Shown here piece by piece: positions 30,281-40,234 of a DNA stretch of 64,000 bases. Below the pieces are notes generated by a model. The model made no database searches. It had not been told where the DNA came from and worked only from the letters and a program-made list of their open reading frames with translations. How positions within the stretch are numbered: the stretch's first letter is position 1; every line of letters starts with the position of its first letter. The position numbers and the translations under genes were made by a program. The stretch comes from Enterobacter cloacae complex sp. R_G8 (GTDB lineage: Bacteria > Pseudomonadota > Gammaproteobacteria > Enterobacterales > Enterobacteriaceae), in NCBI RefSeq assembly GCF_024599795.1, contig NZ_CP102246.1:1674001-1738000 (forward strand). The letters are read 5' to 3'.

Positions 30281-30359
30281 CCCCTCACCCCGGCCCTCTC
30301 CCACAGGGAGAGGGGGAAAGAGTTCCCTCTCCCTGTGGGAGAGGGTTAGGGTGAGGGGA
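30281..30359. repeat. Inverted pair of dispersed repeats inside the nrdA-nrdB spacer
   Basis: Two copies of the 'ccctctcc...ggagaggg' element in opposite orientation: 30281-30315 and 30325-30359. Their arms (cccctcaccc...gggagagggg and the reverse) are near-complementary over about 33 bases with a 9-base centre. In the nrdAB mRNA they could form one long hairpin just upstream of the nrdB ribosome site or two small ones. They occupy most of the 107-base intercistronic gap. Confidence 0.85.
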
Positions 30360-30363
30360 TTTA

Positions 30364-32649
30364 TTAGATCTTACATGCGCCGCTTTCGCAGCCATCATCC
30401 TGAATTGATGGTGCCAGATCGTCCTGCGCGTCTTCTGCACCATCACGGGTGTTGTGATAATACAGGGTTTTCACGCCAAATTTGTAGGCGGTGAGCAGGT
30501 CTTTCAGCAGTTGCTGCATCGGCACTTTACCTGACGGGAAACGCGTCGGGTCGTAGTTGGTATTGGCAGAGATCGACTGATCGATGAATTTCTGCATGAT
30601 ACCCACCAGCTGCAGGTAGCCGTCATTGTTTGGCATTTCCCACAGCAGCTCGTAATTGTCTTTCAGCAACTCGTAATCCGGCACGACCTGGCGCAGGATA
30701 CCGTCTTTCGACGCTTTAATGCTGACATGGCCGCGCGGCGGCTCGATGCCGTTGGTGGCGTTAGAGATCTGCGAAGAGGTCTCAGACGGCATCAGGGCAG
30801 AGAGTGTGGAGTTGCGCAGGCCGTGAGTCTTAATGGATTCACGCAGTGCTTCCCAGTCCAGCTTCAGCGGCGCGTTTGCAATCGCATCCAGGTCTTTCTT
30901 GTAGGTGTCGATTGGCAGAATGCCTTTCGCATAGGTGGTTTCGTTGAACCACGGGCATGCGCCTTGCTCTTTCGCCAGCTCGTTAGAGGCTTTCAGCAGG
31001 TAATACTGGATCGCTTCGAACGTTTCGTGGGTCAGGTTGTTCGCGCTGCCGTCGGAGTAACGCTTGCCGTGTTTCGCCAGCCAGTAGGCGAAGTTGATGA
31101 CGCCGATACCCAGCGTACGACGGCCCATTGCGCCGCGTTTCGCCGCCGGGATTGGATAGTCCTGGTAGTCCAGCAGGGCGTCGAGCGCACGTACGGCCAG
31201 TACCGCCAGCTCTTCCAGTTCATCCAGGCTCTTAATCGCGCCCAGGTTGAACGCAGAAAGCGTACACAGCGCGATTTCGCCGTTTTCGTCGTTCACGTCT
31301 TCCAGCGGTTTGGTCGGCAGGGCGATCTCCAGGCACAAGTTAGACTGGCGCACTGGCGCAACAACCGGATCAAACGGGCTGTGGGTGTTGCAGTGGTCAA
31401 CGTTCTGGATGTAGATACGGCCGGTAGAGGCACGTTCCTGCATCATCAGGGAGAACAGATCGACCGCCTTCACGCGCTGTTTACGGATGCTGTCGTCTTT
31501 TTCGTATTTGGTGTACAGACGTTCAAACTCGTCCTGATCGGCGAAGAACGCGTCATACAGGCCCGGGACATCGGACGGGCTGAACAGGGTAATGTCTTCA
31601 CCTTTCAGCAGACGGGTGTACATCAGTTTGTTGATCTGGACGCCGTAGTCCATGTGACGCACGCGGTTACCTTCAACACCACGGTTGTTTTTCAGTACCA
31701 GCAGGCTTTCGACTTCCAGGTGCCACATTGGGTAGAACAGGGTTGCCGCACCACCGCGCACGCCGCCCTGAGAGCAGGATTTTACGGCGGTCTGGAAGTG
31801 TTTGTAGAACGGGATACAACCGGTATGGAACGCTTCACCGCCGCGAATTGGGCTGCCCAGGGCACGAATACGGCCGGCGTTGATACCGATACCGGCACGC
31901 TGGGAGACGTATTTGACAATCGCGCTGGAGGTGGCGTTGATGGAATCCAGGCTGTCACCGCACTCGATCAGCACGCAGGAGCTGAACTGACGGGTTGGGG
32001 TACGCACGCCAGACATGATAGGCGTCGGCAGAGAAATCTTGAACGTTGAGACCGCATCATAGAAACGCTTCACGTATTCCAGACGGGTGTCGCGCGGGTA
32101 GTTAGAGAACAGGCAGGCGGCCACCAGAATATAGAGGAACTGGGCGCTCTCGTAGATTTCACCCGTGACACGGTTCTGAACCAGGTATTTGCCTTCGAGC
32201 TGTTTCACCGCTGCGTAGGAGAAGTTCATATCACGCCAGTGATCGATAAACCCGTTCATCTGCTCGAACTCTTCTTCCGTATAGTCTTCCAGCAGATGCG
32301 TATCGTATTTGCCCAGCTCAACCATTTTCACCACGTGATCGTAAAGCGCAGGCGGCTCGAACTGGCCGTAGGCTTTTTTACGCAGGTGGAAAATCGCCAG
32401 ACGTGCAGCGAGGTACTGATAATCCGGCGCTTCGCGGGAGATCAGATCCGCCGCCGCTTTGATGATGGTTTCGTGGATATCAGACGTTTTGATGCCGTCG
32501 TAGAACTGAATATGGGAACGCAGTTCAACCTGGGAGATAGATACGTTGTTCAGGCCTTCTGCTGCCCAGTCGAGAACTCGATGGATTTTGTCCAGATTGA
32601 TACGCTCGGTAGTACCGTCGCGCTTTGTCACCAGCAGACTCTGATTCAT
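30364..32649 (-). CDS. nrdA: Class Ia ribonucleotide reductase alpha subunit NrdA
   Basis: Catalytic large subunit that reduces ribonucleoside diphosphates; 761 residues as in E. coli. An N-terminal ATP-cone (about 5-95) is followed by the barrel with active-site Cys in [12 protein letters not shown] and [12 protein letters not shown], Glu/Cys region [14 protein letters not shown], the radical-transfer tyrosines in LYYHNTRDG, and the C-terminal redox pair [10 protein letters not shown]. First gene of nrdAB-yfaE; upstream lie DnaA and NrdR sites. Confidence 0.99.
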   Translation of the reverse strand: MNQSLLVTKRDGTTERINLDKIHRVLDWAAEGLNNVSISQVELRSHIQFYDGIKTSDIHETIIKAAADLISREAPDYQYLAARLAIFHLRKKAYGQFEPPALYDHVVKMVELGKYDTHLLEDYTEEEFEQMNGFIDHWRDMNFSYAAVKQLEGKYLVQNRVTGEIYESAQFLYILVAACLFSNYPRDTRLEYVKRFYDAVSTFKISLPTPIMSGVRTPTRQFSSCVLIECGDSLDSINATSSAIVKYVSQRAGIGINAGRIRALGSPIRGGEAFHTGCIPFYKHFQTAVKSCSQGGVRGGAATLFYPMWHLEVESLLVLKNNRGVEGNRVRHMDYGVQINKLMYTRLLKGEDITLFSPSDVPGLYDAFFADQDEFERLYTKYEKDDSIRKQRVKAVDLFSLMMQERASTGRIYIQNVDHCNTHSPFDPVVAPVRQSNLCLEIALPTKPLEDVNDENGEIALCTLSAFNLGAIKSLDELEELAVLAVRALDALLDYQDYPIPAAKRGAMGRRTLGIGVINFAYWLAKHGKRYSDGSANNLTHETFEAIQYYLLKASNELAKEQGACPWFNETTYAKGILPIDTYKKDLDAIANAPLKLDWEALRESIKTHGLRNSTLSALMPSETSSQISNATNGIEPPRGHVSIKASKDGILRQVVPDYELLKDNYELLWEMPNNDGYLQLVGIMQKFIDQSISANTNYDPTRFPSGKVPMQQLLKDLLTAYKFGVKTLYYHNTRDGAEDAQDDLAPSIQDDGCESGACKI

Positions 32650-32690
32650 GTGGGTTTTACCTGTCCGTGAAATAAAAAAATATCCCCCGT

Positions 32691-32729
32691 TTATCCACAG
32701 ATCCGCCTTGTGACTAACTCTGTGGATAA
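32691..32729. promoter_or_regulatory. Two DnaA boxes in the nrdA leader region
   Basis: TTATCCACA at 32691-32699 and its exact reverse complement TGTGGATAA at 32721-32729 are both perfect consensus DnaA boxes, 30 bases apart and inverted. DnaA-ATP control of nrdAB, linking dNTP supply to replication initiation, is known in E. coli; the same arrangement is seen here. Confidence 0.88.
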
Positions 32730-32776
32730 ATACTACATATAGGGGGTTTGCGATAAGAAAAACGCTATATGGTGAG
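32730..32776. promoter_or_regulatory. Paired NrdR boxes at the nrdA promoter
   Basis: Box 1 atactacatatagggg (32730-32745) and box 2 aacgctatatggtgag (32761-32776) resemble the NrdR box consensus acaCwAtATaTwGtgt. Their start-to-start distance is 31 bases, three helical turns, as typical for cooperative NrdR binding. They lie just downstream of the predicted -10, fitting repression. Confidence 0.75.
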
Positions 32777-32777
32777 T

Positions 32778-32805
32778 ATTCTAGTAAGGATTCTTTTCAG
32801 TACAA
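32778..32805 (-). promoter_or_regulatory. Predicted nrdA promoter
   Basis: On the minus strand TTGTAC, 16 bases, TAGAAT. The NrdR boxes follow directly and the nrdA ATG is about 130 bases downstream, leaving a long leader that includes the DnaA boxes. The further 190 bases to ubiG (32806-32997) are AT-rich and hold only the hairpin noted below. Confidence 0.5.
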
Positions 32806-32949
32806 GGGTTGATTTTGACGTTAAATTGAGGTTGTGAAAGGGTAAAAAAGGCTAAGTCCTCATGCTGTAAGGCCTGGAAGAGATGTCAATAATTAAGAAA
32901 AAAAATTCAAAATTTGATCGAGTGCTGATTTCTTCAACGGGAGGTCAGA

Positions 32950-32974
32950 ATTGCGCAACATGATGTCGCGCAAT
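32950..32974 (-). terminator. Hairpin 3' of ubiG
   Basis: attgcgc...gcgcaat forms an 11-bp stem with a three-base loop in the ubiG transcript, allowing one G-U pair. It starts 23 bases after the ubiG stop. No T-run follows, so it may be an RNA-stabilising end or a factor-dependent terminator rather than a classical intrinsic one. Confidence 0.4.
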
Positions 32975-32997
32975 CTTTATAAGAATAATGGATGACG

Positions 32998-33726
32998 TTA
33001 GTCGTTTTTGGCGGTCGTGTGCAACATATAGTTAACATCTACGCCCGGTGCGAGTTTGAATTTATCCGTTAATGGATTGTAGTGCAGACCGGTAATGTGC
33101 TGCTCCTTGAGCCACGTCTGGTCAACCCAGCTCAGTAACTCAGCAGGCTTGATGAATTTCTTCACGTCGTGCGTGCCTTTCGGCACCATGCGCAGCACAT
33201 ACTCAGCGCCGACGACGGCCATCAGCCAGGCTTTGCCGTTACGATTGATGGTGGAGAAGAAGACCTGGCCGCCCGGTTTCACCAGTTTTGCGCAGGCATT
33301 GACGACGGACTGCGGGTCGGGCACATGCTCCAGCATCTCCATGCAGGTCACCACGTCGTACTGGTGCGCATGTTTTGCCGCGTGTTCCTCGACCGTTTCC
33401 TGTACATACTCTACCTGAATCCCGGACTCCAGCGCATGCAGACGGGCAACCTGCAACGGTTCAAAACCCATATCCAGGCCGGTAACGGTGGCCCCTTCGC
33501 GCGCCATGCTCTCTGCCAGGATGCCGCCGCCGCAGCCGACGTCGAGCACTTTTTTACCGAACAGACCGCCGGAACGCTCCGCGATATAGCCCAGACGCAG
33601 CGGGTTGATGCGATGCAGCGGTTTGAACTCACCTTCGAGATCCCACCAGCGGGACGCCACCGCTTCAAATTTGGCAATCTCTTCGTGGTCAACGTTGTGA
33701 GCCACCGGGGATTTTTCGGCATTCAT
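32998..33726 (-). CDS. ubiG: Ubiquinone O-methyltransferase UbiG
   Basis: SAM-dependent methyltransferase that performs both O-methylations in ubiquinone synthesis; 242 residues (E. coli 240). SAM-binding motif [15 protein letters not shown] is at about residues 60-73, with later motifs [13 protein letters not shown] and [15 protein letters not shown]. It is divergent from gyrA, the classical gene order. Confidence 0.97.
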   Translation of the reverse strand: MNAEKSPVAHNVDHEEIAKFEAVASRWWDLEGEFKPLHRINPLRLGYIAERSGGLFGKKVLDVGCGGGILAESMAREGATVTGLDMGFEPLQVARLHALESGIQVEYVQETVEEHAAKHAHQYDVVTCMEMLEHVPDPQSVVNACAKLVKPGGQVFFSTINRNGKAWLMAVVGAEYVLRMVPKGTHDVKKFIKPAELLSWVDQTWLKEQHITGLHYNPLTDKFKLAPGVDVNYMLHTTAKND

Positions 33727-33798
33727 GGGCGCTTTTACTCCTTATTTAGCAAGACGAATGAGTATATCAGGCAATCCCTGTGAATAAAGCGTATAGGT

Positions 33799-33828
33799 TT
33801 ACCTGTATCACCGCGGCTGTGTTATAAT
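33799..33828 (+). promoter_or_regulatory. Predicted gyrA promoter
   Basis: A perfect -10 TATAAT at 33823-33828 with TTACCT 18 bases upstream. The ATG of gyrA is 44 bases downstream of the -10. The initially transcribed region closely resembles that of E. coli gyrA, whose -10 region mediates relaxation-stimulated transcription. Confidence 0.75.
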
Positions 33829-33872
33829 TTGCGACCTTTGAATCCGGGATACAGTAGAGGGATAGCGGTTAG

Positions 33873-36509
33873 ATGAGCGACCTTGCGAGAGAAATTACAC
33901 CGGTTAACATCGAGGAAGAGCTGAAGAGCTCCTATCTGGACTATGCGATGTCGGTCATTGTTGGCCGTGCGCTGCCGGACGTCCGCGATGGCCTGAAGCC
34001 GGTACACCGTCGCGTACTATACGCCATGAACGTATTGGGCAATGACTGGAATAAAGCCTACAAAAAATCTGCCCGTGTCGTTGGTGACGTAATCGGTAAA
34101 TACCATCCCCATGGTGATTCCGCGGTGTACGACACCATCGTTCGTATGGCGCAGCCATTCTCGCTGCGTTACATGCTGGTAGATGGTCAGGGTAACTTTG
34201 GCTCTATCGACGGCGACTCCGCCGCGGCAATGCGTTATACGGAAATCCGTCTGGCGAAGATTGCCCATGAGCTGATGGCCGACCTGGAAAAAGAGACGGT
34301 TGATTTCGTTGATAACTACGACGGCACGGAAAAAATTCCTGACGTCATGCCAACGAAAATCCCTAACCTGCTGGTGAACGGTTCGTCCGGTATCGCCGTA
34401 GGGATGGCGACCAACATTCCGCCGCACAACATCACCGAAGTGATCAACGGCTGCCTGGCCTATATCGACGATGAAGACATCAGCATTGAAGGGCTGATGG
34501 AACACATCCCGGGCCCGGACTTCCCGACGGCAGCGATCATCAACGGTCGTCGTGGTATCGAAGAAGCGTACCGCACCGGTCGCGGCAAGATTTACATCCG
34601 TGCCCGCGCCGAAGTGGAAGCAGATGCCAAAACCGGCCGTGAAACCATCATTGTTCACGAGATCCCGTATCAGGTGAACAAAGCGCGACTGATTGAAAAA
34701 ATCGCCGAGCTGGTAAAAGAAAAACGTGTTGAAGGCATCAGCGCGCTGCGTGACGAGTCTGATAAAGACGGTATGCGCATCGTGATTGAAATCAAACGCG
34801 ACGCGGTGGGCGAGGTTGTGCTGAACAACCTGTACTCCCAGACTCAGCTTCAGGTCTCCTTCGGTATCAACATGGTTGCACTGCACCATGGTCAGCCGAA
34901 GATCATGAACCTGAAAGAGATCCTCAGTGCGTTTGTCCGTCACCGCCGCGAAGTGGTGACCCGTCGTACCATTTTCGAACTGCGCAAAGCGCGTGACCGT
35001 GCCCACATTCTTGAAGCACTGGCCGTCGCGCTGGCCAACATCGACCCGATCATCGAGCTGATCCGTCGCGCGCCAACCCCGGCAGAAGCGAAAACCGCGC
35101 TGATTTCCCGTCCGTGGGATCTGGGCAACGTTGCGGCAATGCTGGAGCGTGCAGGTGATGACGCCGCGCGTCCTGAGTGGCTGGAACCTGAATTCGGCGT
35201 GCGCGATGGTCAGTATTATCTGACGGAACAGCAGGCTCAGGCGATTCTGGATCTGCGTCTGCAGAAACTGACCGGCCTTGAGCATGAAAAACTGCTCGAC
35301 GAATATAAAGAGCTGCTGGAGCAGATCGCGGAGTTGTTGCACATTCTGGGCAGCGCAGAGCGCCTGATGGAAGTGATCCGCGAAGAGCTGGAGCTGATCC
35401 GCGATCAGTTCGGCGATGAGCGTCGCACCGAAATCACCGCTAACACTGCGGATATTAACATCGAAGACCTGATCAACCAGGAAGACGTTGTTGTGACCCT
35501 GTCTCACCAGGGCTACGTGAAGTATCAGCCGTTAACCGACTACGAAGCACAGCGTCGCGGTGGTAAAGGCAAATCTGCGGCACGTATTAAAGAAGAAGAC
35601 TTTATTGACCGTCTGCTGGTGGCGAACACCCATGACACCATCCTCTGCTTCTCCAGCCGGGGTCGTCTGTACTGGATGAAGGTCTACCAGTTGCCGGAAG
35701 CGAGCCGTGGTGCGCGTGGTCGTCCAATCGTTAACCTGCTGCCGCTGGAAGCGAACGAACGTATCACCGCCATTCTGCCGGTACGCGAGTACGAAGAGGG
35801 CGTGAACGTCTTTATGGCGACCGCCAGCGGTACCGTGAAGAAAACCGCGCTGACCGAGTTCAGCCGTCCACGTTCTGCCGGTATCATCGCGGTGAACCTG
35901 AACGAAGGCGATGAGCTGATTGGCGTCGATCTGACTTCAGGCAAAGATGAAGTCATGCTCTTCTCCGCAGCCGGTAAAGTGGTGCGCTTTAAAGAAGACG
36001 CCGTCCGTGCAATGGGGCGTACCGCAACGGGCGTTCGCGGTATCAAGCTGGCGGGCGAAGACAGCGTCGTTTCTCTGATCATTCCTCGCGGGGAAGGGGC
36101 CATCCTGACCGTGACGCAAAATGGTTACGGTAAACGTACGGCGGAAGGGGAATACCCGACCAAGTCGCGTGGCACGCAGGGCGTTATCTCTATCAAGGTG
36201 ACCGAACGCAACGGTTCCGTTGTAGGCGCGGTGCAGGTAGACGATGCCGACCAGATTATGATGATCACCGATGCCGGTACGCTGGTGCGTACCCGCGTGT
36301 CGGAGATCAGCGTGGTGGGTCGTAATACCCAGGGCGTTATCCTCATCCGTACGGCGGAAGACGAAAACGTGGTGGGCCTGCAGCGTGTTGCTGAGCCGGT
36401 GGATGACGAAGAGCTCGATTCCATCGACGGTAGCGTCGCGGAAGGTGATGATGACATCGCACCGGAAGTGGACACCGACGATGATGCAGCGGATGACGTT
36501 GACGAGTAA
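33873..36509 (+). CDS. gyrA: DNA gyrase subunit A
   Basis: Breakage-reunion subunit of DNA gyrase, 878 residues (E. coli 875). The catalytic Tyr122 lies in [11 protein letters not shown]. The quinolone-resistance-determining region reads [11 protein letters not shown], so Ser83 and Asp87 are both wild type. The C-terminal beta-pinwheel includes the GyrA box QRRGGKGK, and the tail is very acidic (residues about 840-878). It is followed by a strong terminator. Confidence 0.99.
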   Translation: MSDLAREITPVNIEEELKSSYLDYAMSVIVGRALPDVRDGLKPVHRRVLYAMNVLGNDWNKAYKKSARVVGDVIGKYHPHGDSAVYDTIVRMAQPFSLRYMLVDGQGNFGSIDGDSAAAMRYTEIRLAKIAHELMADLEKETVDFVDNYDGTEKIPDVMPTKIPNLLVNGSSGIAVGMATNIPPHNITEVINGCLAYIDDEDISIEGLMEHIPGPDFPTAAIINGRRGIEEAYRTGRGKIYIRARAEVEADAKTGRETIIVHEIPYQVNKARLIEKIAELVKEKRVEGISALRDESDKDGMRIVIEIKRDAVGEVVLNNLYSQTQLQVSFGINMVALHHGQPKIMNLKEILSAFVRHRREVVTRRTIFELRKARDRAHILEALAVALANIDPIIELIRRAPTPAEAKTALISRPWDLGNVAAMLERAGDDAARPEWLEPEFGVRDGQYYLTEQQAQAILDLRLQKLTGLEHEKLLDEYKELLEQIAELLHILGSAERLMEVIREELELIRDQFGDERRTEITANTADINIEDLINQEDVVVTLSHQGYVKYQPLTDYEAQRRGGKGKSAARIKEEDFIDRLLVANTHDTILCFSSRGRLYWMKVYQLPEASRGARGRPIVNLLPLEANERITAILPVREYEEGVNVFMATASGTVKKTALTEFSRPRSAGIIAVNLNEGDELIGVDLTSGKDEVMLFSAAGKVVRFKEDAVRAMGRTATGVRGIKLAGEDSVVSLIIPRGEGAILTVTQNGYGKRTAEGEYPTKSRGTQGVISIKVTERNGSVVGAVQVDDADQIMMITDAGTLVRTRVSEISVVGRNTQGVILIRTAEDENVVGLQRVAEPVDDEELDSIDGSVAEGDDDIAPEVDTDDDAADDVDE

Positions 36510-36524
36510 TGTCTCCTGACGCAT

Positions 36525-36553
36525 AAAGGGCCGGATTCCGGCCCTTTTCTTTT
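36525..36553 (+). terminator. Rho-independent terminator of gyrA
   Basis: Stem aagggccgga / ttccggccctt followed by a T-rich tract, starting 16 bases after the gyrA stop. Confidence 0.9.
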
Positions 36554-36644
36554 GCAGATGCAGATAAGTCAACGTTGCGACAAGCCGCGTTTACCGCTAC
36601 CTTAACCACATTCTTTTTGACCCCGACGGCGGAGCCTCGCCCCT

Positions 36645-39491
36645 TTGAAATACCTCGTCTCCTTTCGAACCACGCTGAAAGTCTCTCGCTATCTGTTTCG
36701 GGCGCTGGCGCTCTTGCTTTGGTTACTGGTGGCCCTGTTCTCGGTGTTTTACATCGTTAACGCGCTGCACCAGAAAGAAGCGGAGATCCGCCAGGAATTT
36801 AACTTAAGCTCCGATCAGGCCCAGCGTTATATTCAGCGAACATCCGACGTGATGAAGGAGCTGAAGTACATTGCCGAAAATCGTCTGACGGCGGAAAACG
36901 GTATTCTTGCTATCCGCGGGCGTAATGACAAAACCGAAGTGCCCGATTTCGAGCCGTTGTTCCCGGATTCCGACTGTTCCGCCATGAGCAATACCTGGCG
37001 CGGATCGCTGGAGTCGCTCTCCTGGTTTATGCGCTACTGGCGCGACAACTTCTCCGCCGCCTATGACCTGAACCGCGTGTTCCTGATTGGCAGCGAAAAC
37101 CTCTGTATGGCCGACTTTGGTCTGCGCGACGTGCCCGTCGAACGTGATGATGCGCTGAAAAGTCTGCATGAGCGGATTGTGAAATACCGCAATGCGCCAC
37201 AGGATGAGCGCGGGAATAACATCTTCTGGATAAGCCAGGGGCCGCGCATGGGCGTGGGCTATTTCTACGCGTTGACGCCGGTGTATCTGGGCAATCGTCT
37301 GCAGGCGCTGCTGGGCATTGAACAGACCATCCGCATGGAAAACTTCTTCACGCCGGGCAGCCTGCCGATGGGAGTGACCATTCTGGATGAAAATGGCCAT
37401 CCCCTGATTTCACTCACCGGGCCGGATAATCGCCTGAATATCGATCCGCACTGGATGCAGGAACGTTCGTGGTTTGGCTATACCTCAGGTTTCCGCGAGC
37501 TGGTGCTGAAGAAAAGCTTACCGCCATCGTCGTTGAGCATTGTCTATTCACTGCCGGTGGATATGGTGCTTGAGCGGATCCGTATTCTTATCATGAACGC
37601 CATCCTGCTGAACGTGCTGGTAGGCGGGGCGCTGTTTACCCTGGCGCGGATGTATGAGCGGAAGATTTTCATTCCTGCTGAAAATGATGCCCAGCGTCTG
37701 GAGGAGCACGAGCAGTTTAACCGTAAGATTGTCGCCTCCGCGCCGGTTGGGATCTGTATCCTGCGCACCCAGGACGGCACCAATATCCTCAGTAACGAAC
37801 TGGCGCATAACTACCTGAACATGCTGACGCATGAGGACAGGCAAAGGCTGACGCAAATTATCTGTGGTCAGCAGGTGAATTTTGTCGACGTGCTGACCAG
37901 TACCCATACCAACCTGCAGATAAGCTTCGTGCATTCGCGCTACCGCAATGAGAACGTGGCAATTTGCGTGCTGGTGGATGTCTCGGCGCGCGTGAAAATG
38001 GAAGAGTCGTTGCAGGAGATGGCCCAGGCGGCGGAGCAGGCGAGCCAGTCGAAATCCATGTTCCTTGCCACCGTCAGTCACGAGTTACGTACGCCGCTGT
38101 ACGGGATTATCGGCAACCTCGATCTGCTGCAGACCAAAGAGCTGCCGAAAGGGGTTGACCGCCTGGTGACGGCGATGAACAACTCCTCAAGCCTGCTGCT
38201 GAAAATCATCAGCGACATTCTTGATTTCTCTAAAATTGAGTCCGAGCAGCTAAAAATTGAACCGCGTGAGTTCTCTCCGCGCGAGGTGATGAACCACATC
38301 AGCGCCAACTATCTGCCGTTGGTGGTGCGTAAACAGCTGGGCCTCTATTGCTTTATTGAACCGGATGTACCGCTGACGCTGCATGGCGATCCTATGCGTC
38401 TGCAGCAGGTCATTTCGAACCTGCTCAGTAACGCCATCAAATTTACCGACATCGGCTGCATTGTGTTGCATGTGTGCCGGGCAGGGGACTACCTGAGCAT
38501 TCGCGTGCGGGATACTGGCGTTGGGATCCCGGCGAAGGAAGTGGTTCGTCTGTTTGACCCGTTCTTCCAGGTGGGTACCGGCGTGCAGCGAAACTTCCAG
38601 GGGACCGGACTGGGGCTGGCAATTTGTGAGAAGCTCGTCAGCATGATGGACGGCGATATCTCCGTGGATACCGAACCGGGCATGGGCAGCCAGTTCACCA
38701 TCCGTATTCCGCTCTATTCCGCGCAGTATCCGACGAAAACGACGGTCGATGGCCTGAGCGATAAGCGCTGCTGGCTGGCGGTGCACAACGCCTCGCTGAA
38801 TGATTATCTGACGGCACTGCTGAACCACAGCGGCGTGCGGGTTTCCCGTTATGAAGGCCAGACGCCGGACGTGGATGATGTACTGATCACCGATGACACG
38901 CTGGCACAACCGTGGCAGGGAAGGGGCGTGGTGATGTTCTGTCGTCGTCACATCGGCATCCCGGTTGAGCGTGCGCCGGGCGAGTGGGTTCACAGTGTGG
39001 CGACGCCGCATGAACTGTTGGGGCTACTGGCCCGCATCTACAGCGTGCAGCTTGAAGAGAACGATGGCGCGGCTAGCCTGCCGTCACCGGAATCGCTGGC
39101 GTCGGTGAACGACGATATGATGATTCTGGTCGTGGACGACCATCCGATTAACCGTCGTCTGCTGGCTGACCAGCTGGGCTCGTTGGGCTATCAGTGTAAA
39201 ACCGCCAATGACGGCGTGGATGCGCTGAATGTGCTGAGTAAAAACCATATTGATATCGTTCTCAGCGACGTGAATATGCCCAATATGGACGGCTATCGCC
39301 TGACGCAGCGTATTCGTCAGCTTGGTCTGACGTTGCCGGTGGTGGGGGTTACGGCGAATGCGCTGGCGGAAGAGAAACAGCGCTGTCTGGAGTCAGGCAT
39401 GGACAGCTGTCTGTCGAAACCGGTCACGCTGGACGTTCTGAAGCAGACGTTGTCCGTGTATGCGGAACGCGTCAGAAAAACGCGGACATAA
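36645..39491 (+). CDS. rcsC: Hybrid sensor histidine kinase RcsC (TTG start)
   Basis: Inner-membrane hybrid kinase of the Rcs envelope-stress phosphorelay, 948 residues (E. coli 949). The start is a TTG (TTG AAA TAC CTC), giving the expected MKYLVSFRTTLK. Two transmembrane helices (about 20-41 and 314-335) flank the periplasmic domain, followed by the PAS-like region, dimerisation domain with His479 in ATVSHELRTPLYG, HATPase domain (DTGVGIP, GTGLGLAIC), ABL domain and C-terminal receiver with Asp near 875 (IVLSDVNMPNMDG). Convergent with rcsB. Confidence 0.97.
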   Translation: MKYLVSFRTTLKVSRYLFRALALLLWLLVALFSVFYIVNALHQKEAEIRQEFNLSSDQAQRYIQRTSDVMKELKYIAENRLTAENGILAIRGRNDKTEVPDFEPLFPDSDCSAMSNTWRGSLESLSWFMRYWRDNFSAAYDLNRVFLIGSENLCMADFGLRDVPVERDDALKSLHERIVKYRNAPQDERGNNIFWISQGPRMGVGYFYALTPVYLGNRLQALLGIEQTIRMENFFTPGSLPMGVTILDENGHPLISLTGPDNRLNIDPHWMQERSWFGYTSGFRELVLKKSLPPSSLSIVYSLPVDMVLERIRILIMNAILLNVLVGGALFTLARMYERKIFIPAENDAQRLEEHEQFNRKIVASAPVGICILRTQDGTNILSNELAHNYLNMLTHEDRQRLTQIICGQQVNFVDVLTSTHTNLQISFVHSRYRNENVAICVLVDVSARVKMEESLQEMAQAAEQASQSKSMFLATVSHELRTPLYGIIGNLDLLQTKELPKGVDRLVTAMNNSSSLLLKIISDILDFSKIESEQLKIEPREFSPREVMNHISANYLPLVVRKQLGLYCFIEPDVPLTLHGDPMRLQQVISNLLSNAIKFTDIGCIVLHVCRAGDYLSIRVRDTGVGIPAKEVVRLFDPFFQVGTGVQRNFQGTGLGLAICEKLVSMMDGDISVDTEPGMGSQFTIRIPLYSAQYPTKTTVDGLSDKRCWLAVHNASLNDYLTALLNHSGVRVSRYEGQTPDVDDVLITDDTLAQPWQGRGVVMFCRRHIGIPVERAPGEWVHSVATPHELLGLLARIYSVQLEENDGAASLPSPESLASVNDDMMILVVDDHPINRRLLADQLGSLGYQCKTANDGVDALNVLSKNHIDIVLSDVNMPNMDGYRLTQRIRQLGLTLPVVGVTANALAEEKQRCLESGMDSCLSKPVTLDVLKQTLSVYAERVRKTRT

Positions 39492-39515
39492 AAAAGGCCC
39501 GTAAGGGCCTTTTAC
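39490..39515. terminator. Bidirectional terminator between rcsC and rcsB
   Basis: A5-ggccc-gtaa-gggcc-T4 directly at the rcsC stop. A on one side and T on the other make it usable from both directions. Confidence 0.8.
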
Positions 39516-39521
39516 TTTTCA

Positions 39522-39542
39522 CCTTCTCCCCGTGGGAGAGGG
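39522..39542. repeat. Dispersed 'ctctcc...ggagagg' repeat, copy 5 (short)
   Basis: ccttctccccgtgggagaggg is a shortened copy of the palindromic core, without the gtgaggg tail. It is followed by another small inverted repeat (caggacg / cgtcctg, about 39546-39565) immediately after the rcsB stop. Confidence 0.6.
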
Positions 39543-39567
39543 CATCAGGACGCACTCCCGTCCTGGA

Positions 39568-40218
39568 TCAATCCTTATCCGTCGCGCTCAGCGTCACGGA
39601 GGAGAGATAGTTCAGCAGCGCGATATCATTATCCACGCCCAGTTTCATCATGGCTGATTTCTTCTGGCTACTGATGGTTTTGATACTGCGGTTCAGCTTC
39701 TTGGCAATCTCGGTCACGAGGAAGCCTTCAGCGAACAGACGCAGAACTTCGCTCTCTTTTGGTGACAGGCGTTTATCGCCGTAGCCACCGGCACTGATTT
39801 TTTCCAGCAGACGAGAGACGCTCTCTGGGGTGAACTTCTTACCTTTCTGCAGCGCGGCCAGCGCTTTAGGCAGGTCAGTTGGTGCGCCCTGCTTCAGTAC
39901 AATCCCTTCGATATCCAGATCCAGCACGGCGCTCAGAATCGCCGGGTTGTTGTTCATGGTCAGAACAATGATCGAGATGTCCGGGAAGTGACGTTTAATA
40001 TATTTGATGAGCGTGATCCCATCACCGTATTTGTCCCCGGGCATGGAGAGGTCGGTAATGAGCACGTGCGCATCAAGTTTTGGGAGGTTATTGATCAGTG
40101 CTGTAGAGTCTTCAAATTCACCGACTACATTCACCCACTCGATCTGTTCAAGTGATTTGCGAATACCGAACAGTACAATCGGATGGTCATCGGCAATAAT
40201 TACGTTCATATTGTTCAT
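39568..40218 (-). CDS. rcsB: Response regulator RcsB
   Basis: DNA-binding response regulator of the Rcs phosphorelay, 216 residues as in E. coli. The receiver domain carries phosphoacceptor Asp56 (HVLITDLSMPGDK), and the LuxR-type helix-turn-helix is at about 148-210 (LSPKESEVLRLFAEGFLVTEIA). It controls capsule, motility and cell division genes, alone or with RcsA, BglJ and others. It lies 16 bases downstream of rcsD on the same strand. Confidence 0.99.
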   Translation of the reverse strand: MNNMNVIIADDHPIVLFGIRKSLEQIEWVNVVGEFEDSTALINNLPKLDAHVLITDLSMPGDKYGDGITLIKYIKRHFPDISIIVLTMNNNPAILSAVLDLDIEGIVLKQGAPTDLPKALAALQKGKKFTPESVSRLLEKISAGGYGDKRLSPKESEVLRLFAEGFLVTEIAKKLNRSIKTISSQKKSAMMKLGVDNDIALLNYLSSVTLSATDKD

Positions 40219-40234
40219 GTATTAGGCTACCTTG

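Noticed and set aside
30281..30359. Possible CRISPR-like repeat pair
   Set aside because: The two units are inverted, not direct, the 9-base centre is not a spacer, and the unit belongs to a dispersed repeat family.
30727..32049. 440-codon open frame antisense to nrdA
   Set aside because: Lies wholly within nrdA; no recognisable protein features.
32806..32949. Possible small RNA between nrdA and ubiG
   Set aside because: AT-rich sequence with no recognisable promoter-terminator pair; only the hairpin near ubiG is clear.
34017..35507. 496-codon open frame antisense to gyrA
   Set aside because: Composition (Phe/Val/Asp/His) is that of a shadow frame, and gyrA is certain here.
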